From assembly GCF_003993795.1 (NCBI RefSeq), contig NZ_RWKV01000008.1, forward strand, positions 372,001 to 436,000: 64,000 bases of DNA, read 5' to 3'. Below are positions 7,274 to 16,153 of this stretch, one piece after another. This DNA is from Aquabacter cavernae. GTDB lineage: Bacteria > Pseudomonadota > Alphaproteobacteria > Rhizobiales > Xanthobacteraceae. The translations under genes and the position numbers were made by a program. The notes under the pieces were generated by a model. That model saw only the letters and a list, made by a program, of their open reading frames with translations, was not told the origin of the DNA and searched no databases. The first letter of the stretch is position 1, and each line of letters begins with the position of its first letter.

Positions 7274-8512
7274 ATGAAAAGCGTGCGTTTCTTCGCGCTG
7301 GTGCTCGCCGCATGGTCGCTGATCGCGGCGGAAACCGCGCTGGCGCGGCAGGTGAAGTCGTTCGACGTGCGCGGCTGGGACGTGCATGTCTATGTGGACG
7401 ACGATACCGGCGCCTTCAGCAATTGCGTCGCCTCCGCCGAATATGAAAGCGGGATGGTGCTGGCTTTCCAGATCGGCGCCGACTTCTCCTGGAACATGGC
7501 GGTCTTCGACGCGCCCGTGACCTTCAAGAAGGGTCAGAAGGTGGATGTCCGCTATCAGGTGGACGGCGGGCGGACCCGCCGCGCCTCCGCCACGGCGGAG
7601 GACACAGACTTCCTGCTTATCCCACTTCCGGATGATGTGGACCTGTTCAGCGAGTTCCGGCAGGGCAAGCTTCTGCGGGTGTTCGTCTCCGGCCGCACAG
7701 CCGGCTTCCGGCTGGACGGCACCGCCGCCATGCTGGCCGCGCTGCTGGACTGCGCCGACAAGCACCAGAACATGACCGCCGATTCCGGGGGCGGCAAGCG
7801 CGGCAAGGGAGAGGCGGAAGCGGGCAAGACGGACAAGGGCAAGGATGGCGGCAAGGGGAGTGGCAAGGGTGGCGGCGATGCCTCGGAGGGGGATCTCTCC
7901 ACGGGCAGCGGCTTCTTCGTGACTTCGGACGGCGTCGCGCTCACCAATGCCCATGTGATCGAGGGCTGCACGGAGGCGGTGATCGCTGGCTACGGCGCCG
8001 CGCGCATCCTCGCCACGGACACCGCCAACGACCTCGCTTTATTGAAGGTGACGACGCCCGCCGCCACCACGCCCGCCCGCTTCCGGCGCAAGCATCTGCA
8101 ACTGGGCGAGACCATCTTCGTCATGGGCTTTCCCTTGGCGGGGCAGCTCGACAACGGCCTGAACTTCACCAGCGGCATCGTCTCCTCCCTGGCCGGGCCG
8201 GGCAATGACACCCGCTCGCTCCAGCTCACCGCGCCCATCCAGGCGGGGAATTCCGGCGGTCCCATCGTGGATTCGGCGGGCCTTCTGGTGGGCGTCACGC
8301 AGGCCAAGCTCAGCGAGGTGGCGGCCATCAAGTCCGGCGGCGCCTTCCCGCAGAACGTGAATTTCGGCATCAAGTCCGATCTGGCGGCGAGCTTCCTGCG
8401 TGCCAATTCCGTGGACGCCCAGGAGGTAGAGACCGCCGAGGGCCAGCCCGCCGTCGCCATCGCCCGCGATGGGCGGGCCTATACGATCCAGGTGAAGTGC
8501 ACGCCCAAATAG
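7274..8512 (+). CDS. Secreted trypsin-like (DegP/HtrA-type) serine protease with a charged linker
   Basis: A 412-residue protein with a signal peptide (MKSVRFFALVLAAWSLIAAE, cleavage near ALA-RQ) and an N-terminal domain of about 140 residues that I do not recognise. A low-complexity Gly/Lys/Asp/Glu linker (about 171-207) follows. The C-terminal S1 protease domain has a complete triad: TNAHVIEG (His227), ANDLALLKV (Asp253) and GNSGGPIVD (Ser327). No PDZ domain follows, unlike DegP. The start at 7274 was chosen because the signal peptide begins there. It probably acts in the periplasm or is exported; the substrate is unknown. It converges on the yqhA-like gene 17 bases away. Confidence 0.85.
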   Translation: MKSVRFFALVLAAWSLIAAETALARQVKSFDVRGWDVHVYVDDDTGAFSNCVASAEYESGMVLAFQIGADFSWNMAVFDAPVTFKKGQKVDVRYQVDGGRTRRASATAEDTDFLLIPLPDDVDLFSEFRQGKLLRVFVSGRTAGFRLDGTAAMLAALLDCADKHQNMTADSGGGKRGKGEAEAGKTDKGKDGGKGSGKGGGDASEGDLSTGSGFFVTSDGVALTNAHVIEGCTEAVIAGYGAARILATDTANDLALLKVTTPAATTPARFRRKHLQLGETIFVMGFPLAGQLDNGLNFTSGIVSSLAGPGNDTRSLQLTAPIQAGNSGGPIVDSAGLLVGVTQAKLSEVAAIKSGGAFPQNVNFGIKSDLAASFLRANSVDAQEVETAEGQPAVAIARDGRAYTIQVKCTPK

Positions 8513-8529
8513 AGTGGTCGGGTGCCGCG

Positions 8530-9051
8530 TCAGGAATCCCGGTTCGTGCCTTGGACGAAGCGGTCGGTGAGGGCGAGCACGCCATAGGCGGCCACGAAGA
8601 TGATGTTGGCCACCACGAGCCACTTCACCTGCGTCTCGCTCACATCTGTTTCAAGCCGCATCAAGGCTTTCAGCAGGGTGATGCCGCAAATGGCCATGAG
8701 CGAGGCGAACAGCTTCAGCTTGAGGCCGGAGAAGCTGATGCGGGTCATCCATTCCGGCGAGGAGGGGGCGTCGGCCCGGTCGATCTTCTCGACGAAATTC
8801 TCATAGCCGGAGGAGATGACCACCACGATGAGCCCGCCCACCAAAGCGAGGTCCACCAGGGTCAGCAGACCCATGATGACCTGCGTCTCGGTGAGGGTGG
8901 GCAGGCCCACCGCGAAGGTCCACAGCTCCCGGAAGAAGGCGAACACCAGCAGGATCAGGCCCGCCAGCAGGCCCACGAACAGCGGTGCCATGGCCCAGCG
9001 GCTCAGCACCACCAGGCGGATCATCCACTCGCGCACCGCCATCCCTCTCAT
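8530..9051 (-). CDS. YqhA/UPF0114 family inner-membrane protein
   Basis: A 173-residue protein with four predicted membrane segments. It matches the YqhA family by SRWAMAPLFVGL, TLVDLALVGGLIVVVISSGYENFV, KLKLFASLMAICGITLLKAL and the final helix ending LTDRFVQG. The biochemical role of the family is not established. It is the last gene of a leftward operon: its ATG overlaps the stop of the GntP gene by one base (TGATG), so translation is coupled. Confidence 0.88.
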   Translation of the reverse strand: MRGMAVREWMIRLVVLSRWAMAPLFVGLLAGLILLVFAFFRELWTFAVGLPTLTETQVIMGLLTLVDLALVGGLIVVVISSGYENFVEKIDRADAPSSPEWMTRISFSGLKLKLFASLMAICGITLLKALMRLETDVSETQVKWLVVANIIFVAAYGVLALTDRFVQGTNRDS

Positions 9052-10514
9052 CAGAAGCTACCCACCAGCGTGCCGAGCACGATGATGGTGGCAAGCGCGA
9101 TGAGCGCCCCGACCACCGCCGCCATGACGATGTCCAGATAGCCTTCCTTGTGGGTCACCCCGCACACGGCCAGCAGCGTCACCACCGCGCCGTTATGAGG
9201 CAAGCTGTCCAGCGTGCCCGAGCCGATCACCGCGACGCGGTGCATCAGCGCCGGGTCGAGGCCGGTCTCGCCGGCGATCCGCATGAAGGTGGGGCCGAGC
9301 GAATCGAGGGCGATGGTGAGGCCACCGGAGGCCGAGCCCGTGAGCGCCGCCAGGATGTTGGTGGCCACCGCCAGCGAGACGAGCGGCCCGCCGCCGATAT
9401 TGAGCACCCAGTCGCGCACGTCCGCGAAGGCGGGCAGGGCGGCGACGATGGCGCCGAAGCCCACGAGGCTCGCCACCGAGAGGATGGGCAGCACCGACGC
9501 ATTGGCGCCCGCCGTCACCGTGGCGCGCAATTTCGGCACGCTGCGGAAGTTGATGGCGATGACCGTGATGATCGCGGCGATGAGCGCCACCATTACCGAC
9601 CAAACGCCGCCCACCGCCGAGATGGTGGTGCCGCCCCACTGGGGCGAGGCGAGGAAGCTCGTGTCCATGCGCGGCAGCACCGCGAAGGACATGAGCAGGT
9701 TCACCACGATCACCACGATGATGGGCAGGAAAGCGAGGAGCGCGGACGGGACCTTCTTGGCCTCGTCGCTGTGGTGGATTTCGGCCGGGTCGAACGCCTG
9801 CGACGTGGTGGTGCGTTCGCGCACGATGGGATTGCTGGTGGCCGCCTCGGCGGCTGCCTCCGGCGTGCTGTCCGAGCGCCCGAATCCCTCGCCGGCGGCG
9901 CGGGCGGAAGCCTCGCGGCGCTTCAGCCACCACATGCCGAAGCCCAGCATGATGAGCGAGGCGATGATGCCCAGGCCCGGCGCCGCGAACGGCGTGGTGC
10001 CGAAGAACGGCATGGGGATGGCGTTCTGGATGGAGGGCGTGCCGGGCATGGCCGACATGGTGAAGGTGGAGGTGCCGAGCGCGATGGCGGCCGGCATGAG
10101 GCGGCGCGGCACGCCCGCGGCGCGGAACAGCGCCATGCCCATGGGCGCGATGACGAAGAAGGCCACGAACAGGCTGACGCCACCATAGGTGACGATGGCG
10201 CCCGCCAGCACCACGGCGAGGATCGCCCGCTTGGTGCCGAGGCGGCGGGTCATCTCATCGGCGATGGCGGTGACGGAGCCGGAATCCTCCATCAGCTTGC
10301 CGAACACCGCTCCCAGCAGGAACAGCGGGAAGAATTGCGCGACGAAGTCCGCCGCGCTGCGCATGAAGGTCTGGGTCCAGCTCGCCAGCAGCGGCTCGCC
10401 GGAGAACACGGCCGCGATCAGGCCCGCAATGGGGGCGAGCAGCAGGATGCTCGATCCCCGGAAGGCGAGATAGATGAGGAGCGAGAGCCCCGCGAGAATG
10501 CCGATCAGGCCCAT
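9051..10514 (-). CDS. GntP-family proton:organic-acid symporter
   Basis: A 487-residue permease with about 12 hydrophobic segments. GntP/CitMHS hallmarks are LLGAVFGKLMEDSGSVTAIA, AILAVVLAGAIVTYGGVSLF, MPGTPSIQNAIP and the C-terminal SGTLDSLPHNGAVVTLLAVC. Family members import gluconate, related hydroxy-acids, 3-hydroxybutyrate or similar carboxylates; the substrate cannot be read here. A polar insert (about residues 195-245) lies between the two halves. It starts 3 bases after the patatin stop and overlaps the yqhA-like start. The link to a lipid hydrolase might suggest uptake of short hydroxy-acids, but this is speculative. Confidence 0.88.
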   Translation of the reverse strand: MGLIGILAGLSLLIYLAFRGSSILLLAPIAGLIAAVFSGEPLLASWTQTFMRSAADFVAQFFPLFLLGAVFGKLMEDSGSVTAIADEMTRRLGTKRAILAVVLAGAIVTYGGVSLFVAFFVIAPMGMALFRAAGVPRRLMPAAIALGTSTFTMSAMPGTPSIQNAIPMPFFGTTPFAAPGLGIIASLIMLGFGMWWLKRREASARAAGEGFGRSDSTPEAAAEAATSNPIVRERTTTSQAFDPAEIHHSDEAKKVPSALLAFLPIIVVIVVNLLMSFAVLPRMDTSFLASPQWGGTTISAVGGVWSVMVALIAAIITVIAINFRSVPKLRATVTAGANASVLPILSVASLVGFGAIVAALPAFADVRDWVLNIGGGPLVSLAVATNILAALTGSASGGLTIALDSLGPTFMRIAGETGLDPALMHRVAVIGSGTLDSLPHNGAVVTLLAVCGVTHKEGYLDIVMAAVVGALIALATIIVLGTLVGSF

Positions 10515-10517
10515 GGC

Positions 10518-11537
10518 TCACACGCCTTCCAGAAGCTCGTCGAGGTCGATGGAGGATTCGCGGCCGAGCTTGTCGGCGTCATGGATGAGGAATGCCTCCG
10601 CCGATTTGCGCCCCTCGGCCTTCAGCATGGAGAGGAAATCCCACTCCGCATTGAGCTTGGAGGAATAGCCGAGGCTGGACATGAGCCGGTTGCGCACCAT
10701 GTGGATGCGCATCTTCGCCCATTGCGCGCCCTCGGTATTGCCGGGGTCGGCCACCTTGCGGAGCATGGCGATCATGCGCAGCTCCTTCAGCAGCACCGCG
10801 TTGAACGACACTTCGTTCAGCCGGTTCATGATCTCGGCGGCGGACTTGGGCGTGCCGGGCCGCTGCACGGGATTGATGGGGATGAGGATGGTGTCGTCGG
10901 ACTCCAACTCGCGCACCAGCGGCGTCATGGTGGGGTTGCCGGAATAGCCGCCGTCCCAATAGGGCTCGCCGTCGATCTCAATGGCCTGGAACATGGTGGG
11001 CAGGCAGGCGGAGGCGAGCAGCACGTCGGGCGTGATTTCGGGATTGCGGAACACCCGCCCGCGCCCGGTGCGCACATTGGTGGCGGTGATGAAGAGGCGG
11101 ATGGGCGAGGACTTCAGCCGCTCGAAGTCGATCTGCTCCTCCAGGATGCCCTTCAGCGGATTGAAGTTGCCGGGATTCATGTCGTAGGGCGAGAACAGCC
11201 GGGACATGATGTCCATGCCGACAAAGAGCGGCGAGGTGTCCATGGTCCAGCGGCCGGTCAGCTTGTCGATGGGGCTGCGCTGGAACGGGCTGTAGCGGGC
11301 GGCGTTCGACACCGCCTTCCAATAGCGGTCGAGGGCCGCGCGCGCACCTTCCGGCCCGCCCGCCGCATAGCCGTCCGCGAGGACAGCCGCGTTCATGGCG
11401 CCCGCAGAGGTACCTGAAATGCCGTCGATCTTCAGCCAGCGTTCCTGGAGCAGGCGGTCGAGCACCCCCCAGGTGAACGCCCCATGGGCGCCGCCGCCTT
11501 GAAGGGCAAAGTCGATCAGCAGGGGAGAACGTTCCAT
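10518..11537 (-). CDS. Patatin-like phospholipase
   Basis: A 339-residue protein with the full patatin set: oxyanion-hole LQGGGAHGAFTWG (14-19), nucleophile elbow GISGTSAGAMNAA (Ser44) and catalytic Asp in YWDGGYSGNP (Asp195). There is no clear signal peptide, so it is probably cytoplasmic or peripheral to the inner membrane. Related bacterial enzymes hydrolyse phospholipid or other acyl esters. It is the first gene of a leftward operon with the GntP permease and the YqhA-like protein. Confidence 0.9.
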   Translation of the reverse strand: MERSPLLIDFALQGGGAHGAFTWGVLDRLLQERWLKIDGISGTSAGAMNAAVLADGYAAGGPEGARAALDRYWKAVSNAARYSPFQRSPIDKLTGRWTMDTSPLFVGMDIMSRLFSPYDMNPGNFNPLKGILEEQIDFERLKSSPIRLFITATNVRTGRGRVFRNPEITPDVLLASACLPTMFQAIEIDGEPYWDGGYSGNPTMTPLVRELESDDTILIPINPVQRPGTPKSAAEIMNRLNEVSFNAVLLKELRMIAMLRKVADPGNTEGAQWAKMRIHMVRNRLMSSLGYSSKLNAEWDFLSMLKAEGRKSAEAFLIHDADKLGRESSIDLDELLEGV

Positions 11538-11700
11538 GTCGCGCGTCTCCGGTCAGTGGCCCCGCCGTGGCGGGCCGTGAAAATGCTTTGCTCGCTGTCC
11601 GCTCTGTGCGCTTCCGCCGTGCTCGTGGCGGGCTTATGGGCAGGTTCTTGAGCCTGTCCTTGGACCGGGGCGCCGCCCCGGCCGTCCGTGTGCCCCGGGG

Positions 11701-14700
11701 TCAGGCCCCGGCGGGCTTCATGGTGTCCGGCTTGCCGCCTGCCGCCGCCGCCCGGCTCTCGGCCCGGCTGAACCAGGCCACATAGAGCGTGGGCAGGAAG
11801 ATGAGGGTCAGCAGCGTGCCCACCAGCAGACCGCCCATGATGGCGAAGGCCATGGGCCCCCAGAACACCGTGGGCGCGATGGGGATCATGCCCAGCACCG
11901 TGGAGAGGGCCGTGAGCATGATGGGCCGGAAGCGGGCGCAGGACGCCTGCACCGCCGCATCAAGCACCGAGCGCCCGGCCGCCCGGTCCGCCTCGATCTG
12001 GCTGATCAGGATGACCGCGTTCTTGGTGATCATGCCGATGAGCGCGAGGACGCCCAGGATGGCGACGAAGCCAAGCGGGCGGCCCGAGAGCAGGAGCGCG
12101 GCCACCACGCCGATCAGCCCCAGCGGCGCCACGGACACGACGATCAGCGTCCGCTGGAAGCTCTTCAGCTCCACCATCAGAATGGTGAGCATGAGGAACA
12201 GCATGACCGGCACCACGGCGATGACGGAGGCGAGGGACGACGCGCTCTCCTCAACCGTGCCGCCCACCGCGATGGCATAGCCCGGCGGAAGGGTGCGCCG
12301 CAGGGCCTCGATCTTCGGATCGAGATCCGCCACCACGCCCTCGGGCAGCACGCCCCGCTCCACGTCCGCCTGCACGGTGAGGGTGGGGATGCGGTCGCGG
12401 CGCCAGATGGCGGGATAGTCCTGGCCGAACTCGAAGGTGGCGAACTGGCGCAGCGGAACCGTCCGCCCGTTTGGCAGCGGCACCTGCAGGCTCGCCAGCG
12501 TGGCGAGGGAGACGCGCTCCTCGTCGGTGGCGCGGGCCACCACATTGACGAGGTAGATGTCGTCGCGCACCTGGGTGACCGGGGCGCCCGAGAGCACCGT
12601 GTTCAGCACTCCGGCGATCTGCTGGGTGGAAAGGCCCAGCAGGCGCGCCTCGTCCTGGTCGATGCGGATGCGCACCTGCCGCGCGGGCTCGATCCAGTTG
12701 TAGTTGACCTGCTCCGTGCCGGGCACCGAGGCCATCACGGAGGCCAGCTGGAAGGAGATGTCGCGCACCTTTTCGATGTTCGGGCCGGAGACGCGATACT
12801 GCACCGGCCAGCCCACGGGCGGCCCGAGTTCCAGCGGCGAGATGCGGGTGACGAGCTGCGGGAAGTCGTTGGCCAGCAGCTTTTCGAGCTTGGCCTGGAG
12901 GCGCTCGCGGGCCGCCACGTCGGTGGCCACGATCACCGCCTGCGCGAAGAAATCGTTGGGCAGCTGCACGTCGAGGGGCAGGTAGAAGCGGATGGCGCCG
13001 CGCCCCACATAGGTGCTCCAGCGCTCCACGTCCGGATCGCCCGTCAGCACCTTGTCGAATGCCTGCGCCACGCTCTCGGTGGCATAGATGGAGGCGTTCT
13101 GCGGCAAGGCGAGGTCCACCAGCAGTTCGGGCCGGTCGGAGGAGGGGAAGAACTGGCGCGGAATGAGCGGCAAAGCCAGCACGGAGAGCACGAACAGACC
13201 GAGCGTGACCGCCAGCGTCACATAGCGCAGCCGCAGGCACAGGAGCAGGATGTTCCTGTAGATCGCCATCAGCCCCTTGGGCGGCGCGTTCGGGTCCGGC
13301 TGCTTGGCCGGGTCCGGGGCCTTCAGCAGCATCACCTGGAGGAGGGGGGCGAACAGGACCGCCACGATCCAGGAGACCAGCAGCGCGATGGCCACCACGG
13401 CGAACAAAGTGAAGGTGTATTCACCCGCCGAACTGGCGGCGAAGCCCACGGGCACGAAGCCCGCCACCGTCACCAGCGTGCCGGCCAGCATGGCGGGCGC
13501 ATAGGCCTTGAAGGCGTAGGAGGCGGCTTTGTTCTTGTCGTCACCCGCGGCGAGGCGGGTCAGGGTCGCGTCGGTCGTCGTCATGGCGTCGTCCACCATG
13601 AGGGCGAGGGCGATGATCAGCGCGCCCAGCGAAATGCGCTGCATGTCGATGTGCACCATCTGCATGATGGCGAACACCAGAGCGAGGGTGAGCGGGATCG
13701 CGAGGGCCACGATGGCGCCCGCGCGCACGCCCAGCGCGATGAAGGACACCACCAGGATGATGGCCACCGCCTGCCAGAGGCTTTCCATGAACTCGGCGAT
13801 GGCACTGTTCACGGTGACGGCCTGGTCGGCCACCAACTCGGCATTGATGCCCAGTGGCACATCGGCCATCTGCGCCTGGAGGGCCTTTTCGACGTTCTGG
13901 CCCATGGCCAGGATGTCGCCTCCGTCGCGCATGGCGATGGCGAGGCCGATGGCGGGTTGGCCGTTCACGCGGAACATGGGCTGGGGCGGATCGGCATAGC
14001 CGCGCCGGATGGTAGCGATGTCGGCGAGCCGGATCAGCCGTCCGTTGGAGACAAAATTGACGTTGGCGATGTCCGCTTCCGAACTGAAGGCGCCGGACAC
14101 GCGGATGGAGATGTTCTCCGCCCCGGTCTGCATCTCGCCGGAGGGCTGCACCATGTTCTGGGCCTGCAGCGCCGCGAGCACCGCCGCGCGGTCGATGCCG
14201 AGGCTCGCCAACTCGCGGATGGAGAATTCGATGAAGATGCGCTCGTCCTGCGCCCCCAGGATCTCGATCTTCGACACATCGGGGACGCGCAGCAACTCGG
14301 AGCGCACGTCTTCCACATAGTCGCGCAATTCGCGCTGGGTGAAGCCGTCCGCGGTGAAGCCGTAGATGATGCCGAACGTGTCGCCGAACTCGTCGTTGAA
14401 GAACGGGCCGATAATCCCCTGGGGCAAGGTGTGGCGGATGTCGCCGACGCTCTTGCGCACATGGTACCAGATGTCCGGAACCTCGGCGGCGGTGGCGCTG
14501 CCCTTCAGGTTCACGAAGACGGTCGTGGTGCCGGGGCGGGTGAAGCTTTCCAGAAAGTCGAGCTGGGGCACTTCCTGGAGCTTGCGCTCCAGCCGCTCGG
14601 TAACCTGCTTGAAGGTCTCTTCCAGGGTTGCGCCCGGCCAGTTGGCCTGCACCACCATGGTCTTGATGACGAAAGTGGGGTCTTCCGCCCGCCCGAGGGC

Positions 14701-14799
14701 GCGGAATGCCAAGACGCCGGCAATCGCCGAGACGAGCATCAGATAGACAACCAGCGAACGGTGCCGGAGTGCCCAGGCGGAGAGGTTGAAGCCGCTCAC
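11701..14799 (-). CDS. RND efflux transporter, inner-membrane permease (HAE1 family)
   Basis: A 1032-residue AcrB-type proton antiporter. It starts SGFNLSAWALRHRSLVVYLM (first membrane segment) and has PNWPGAT-like and ERLERKLQEVPQL N-terminal motifs. The central repeat-1 membrane block contains GALIIALALMVDDAMTTTDA, which supplies the paired acidic residues for proton relay, and the second block has LGFVAILGVLALIGMITKNA. The GTG at 14799 overlaps the adaptor stop (GTGA); the longer frame to 14973 lies inside the adaptor gene. No TolC-type outer-membrane gene is next to it. The substrate is unknown. Confidence 0.92.
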   Translation of the reverse strand: MSGFNLSAWALRHRSLVVYLMLVSAIAGVLAFRALGRAEDPTFVIKTMVVQANWPGATLEETFKQVTERLERKLQEVPQLDFLESFTRPGTTTVFVNLKGSATAAEVPDIWYHVRKSVGDIRHTLPQGIIGPFFNDEFGDTFGIIYGFTADGFTQRELRDYVEDVRSELLRVPDVSKIEILGAQDERIFIEFSIRELASLGIDRAAVLAALQAQNMVQPSGEMQTGAENISIRVSGAFSSEADIANVNFVSNGRLIRLADIATIRRGYADPPQPMFRVNGQPAIGLAIAMRDGGDILAMGQNVEKALQAQMADVPLGINAELVADQAVTVNSAIAEFMESLWQAVAIILVVSFIALGVRAGAIVALAIPLTLALVFAIMQMVHIDMQRISLGALIIALALMVDDAMTTTDATLTRLAAGDDKNKAASYAFKAYAPAMLAGTLVTVAGFVPVGFAASSAGEYTFTLFAVVAIALLVSWIVAVLFAPLLQVMLLKAPDPAKQPDPNAPPKGLMAIYRNILLLCLRLRYVTLAVTLGLFVLSVLALPLIPRQFFPSSDRPELLVDLALPQNASIYATESVAQAFDKVLTGDPDVERWSTYVGRGAIRFYLPLDVQLPNDFFAQAVIVATDVAARERLQAKLEKLLANDFPQLVTRISPLELGPPVGWPVQYRVSGPNIEKVRDISFQLASVMASVPGTEQVNYNWIEPARQVRIRIDQDEARLLGLSTQQIAGVLNTVLSGAPVTQVRDDIYLVNVVARATDEERVSLATLASLQVPLPNGRTVPLRQFATFEFGQDYPAIWRRDRIPTLTVQADVERGVLPEGVVADLDPKIEALRRTLPPGYAIAVGGTVEESASSLASVIAVVPVMLFLMLTILMVELKSFQRTLIVVSVAPLGLIGVVAALLLSGRPLGFVAILGVLALIGMITKNAVILISQIEADRAAGRSVLDAAVQASCARFRPIMLTALSTVLGMIPIAPTVFWGPMAFAIMGGLLVGTLLTLIFLPTLYVAWFSRAESRAAAAGGKPDTMKPAGA

Positions 14800-15911
14800 C
14801 GGGCGGCTCCGAGCAGGCGCACCTTTTGGCCCGGATGGAGGGCCTGCACGCCTGCCGTCACCACGATCTCGGAGGGCTTGAGGCCCTCGGCCACGGCCAC
14901 GGAGGACGGGGTGTAGCGCAGCACGTCCACATTGCGCAGCGCCACGGTCTCGGTCTTGGGATCCACCACCCACACGGCGGGCTTGTCATTCAGACGGGTG
15001 AGGGCGCTGGCCGGGATCTCGATGACCGGGCCGGTATCCACCACCACGCGCCCGAGCACCGTCACGCCGAGCCGCATGGCCTCTGGCGGATCGATGAGGC
15101 CGACGCGCACCCGGAAGGAGCGGGTCACAGGATCCGCCTGCGGCGCCACCTCGCGCACGCGGCCCATGGCCTTCACGGCCGGGTCGCTGGCGAGCGTCAC
15201 TTCCACCTGCGGGTCCGCCGGAAGGGCGGTCAGCAAGGGGGCGGGTACGTCGAACACGGCGTCGCGCCCATTCTGGCGGGCGATCTCGACGACGGGCTGT
15301 CCGGCCTGGACCACCTCGCCCGCCTCGGCGCGGCGCTGGGTGACGACACCGGCAGAATCGGCGCGCAATTCGGTGAAGCTCAGCCGGTCGTCCGCCATGC
15401 GCAGGCGGGCGGTGGCGTCGTCCATCTGCGAGCGGGCGTTCAGGAAGGCTTGCTCGGCTTGCTCATATTGTGCGCGGGGGGTGAAGCCGCGGTCCAGCAA
15501 TTGGCGCTGGCGCTCATACTGGCTCCGGCTCTGGTTCACCGCCGCCTCGGCGGCCGCCAAGGCGGCCTGCGCGGAGCGCTTGGCATTCTGCTCGTCCTGG
15601 GGATCGAGCCGCGCGAGCACCTGGCCCGGCGCGACCGTATCGCCCACATTCACCAGCCGCTCGAGAATGCGCCCGCCGATGCGGAAGCCGTAGCTGGCCT
15701 CGTTCTGGGCTTCCACGGCGCCGGTCAGAAGGATGGAATCACTTGCCGTGCGGCTGGATGTAACGATGGTGCGGACCGGCCGGGGACCGGGGGGCTCCGG
15801 GGCCTTCTGCTCGCCGCATCCGGCGATGAGAAGCACGGCGCCGAGGGCGACGGCGGGGCGCAGATAGGTGCGAAGACGGCCCTTGCCGGTGGTCCGCGGA
15901 CGGTGATCCAT
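14796..15911 (-). CDS. RND efflux periplasmic adaptor (membrane-fusion) lipoprotein
   Basis: About 371 residues. A lipoprotein signal (AVALGAVLLIAGCGEQ) gives a lipidated Cys, then come the barrel-sandwich start TGAVEAQNEASYGFRIGGRI, a helical hairpin (about 110-170, Ala/Gln-rich), the second lipoyl half and a beta-barrel with membrane-proximal domain. It links the permease downstream to an outer-membrane channel. The start at 15911 gives a normal lipoprotein leader; an ATG at 15950 in frame is the alternative and neither has a strong ribosome site. No regulator gene is adjacent on its 5' side; the next gene diverges at 16154. Confidence 0.9.
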   Translation of the reverse strand: MDHRPRTTGKGRLRTYLRPAVALGAVLLIAGCGEQKAPEPPGPRPVRTIVTSSRTASDSILLTGAVEAQNEASYGFRIGGRILERLVNVGDTVAPGQVLARLDPQDEQNAKRSAQAALAAAEAAVNQSRSQYERQRQLLDRGFTPRAQYEQAEQAFLNARSQMDDATARLRMADDRLSFTELRADSAGVVTQRRAEAGEVVQAGQPVVEIARQNGRDAVFDVPAPLLTALPADPQVEVTLASDPAVKAMGRVREVAPQADPVTRSFRVRVGLIDPPEAMRLGVTVLGRVVVDTGPVIEIPASALTRLNDKPAVWVVDPKTETVALRNVDVLRYTPSSVAVAEGLKPSEIVVTAGVQALHPGQKVRLLGAAR

Positions 15912-16153
15912 ATCGGTCAAGGCTAAGCGTCCCTTCGCAGTGCGTCTCATGGCTATAGCTTAGGTTGGGTGTGTCTGCCAGCCGGCCAGAGTCGCAGCCC
16001 GCGCGGTGTGGCCGCATGGCGACAGGCCCTGGTTTGGAGGCATTTTAATCCATTGCACGCGGAGCGGTTCGGGCTCACCTCGATGGAGGAGAGGCTCCGC
16101 GCGGCGAAAAACGAAGCAGGCTGCGGGCCCACCCGCGAACGGGAGAAACGCCG

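Noticed and set aside
8985-11417. An 810-codon + strand frame opposite the GntP and patatin genes
   Set aside because: Composition is His/Arg/Gly/Asp-rich, with no recognisable domain, and both opposite genes have full family motifs.
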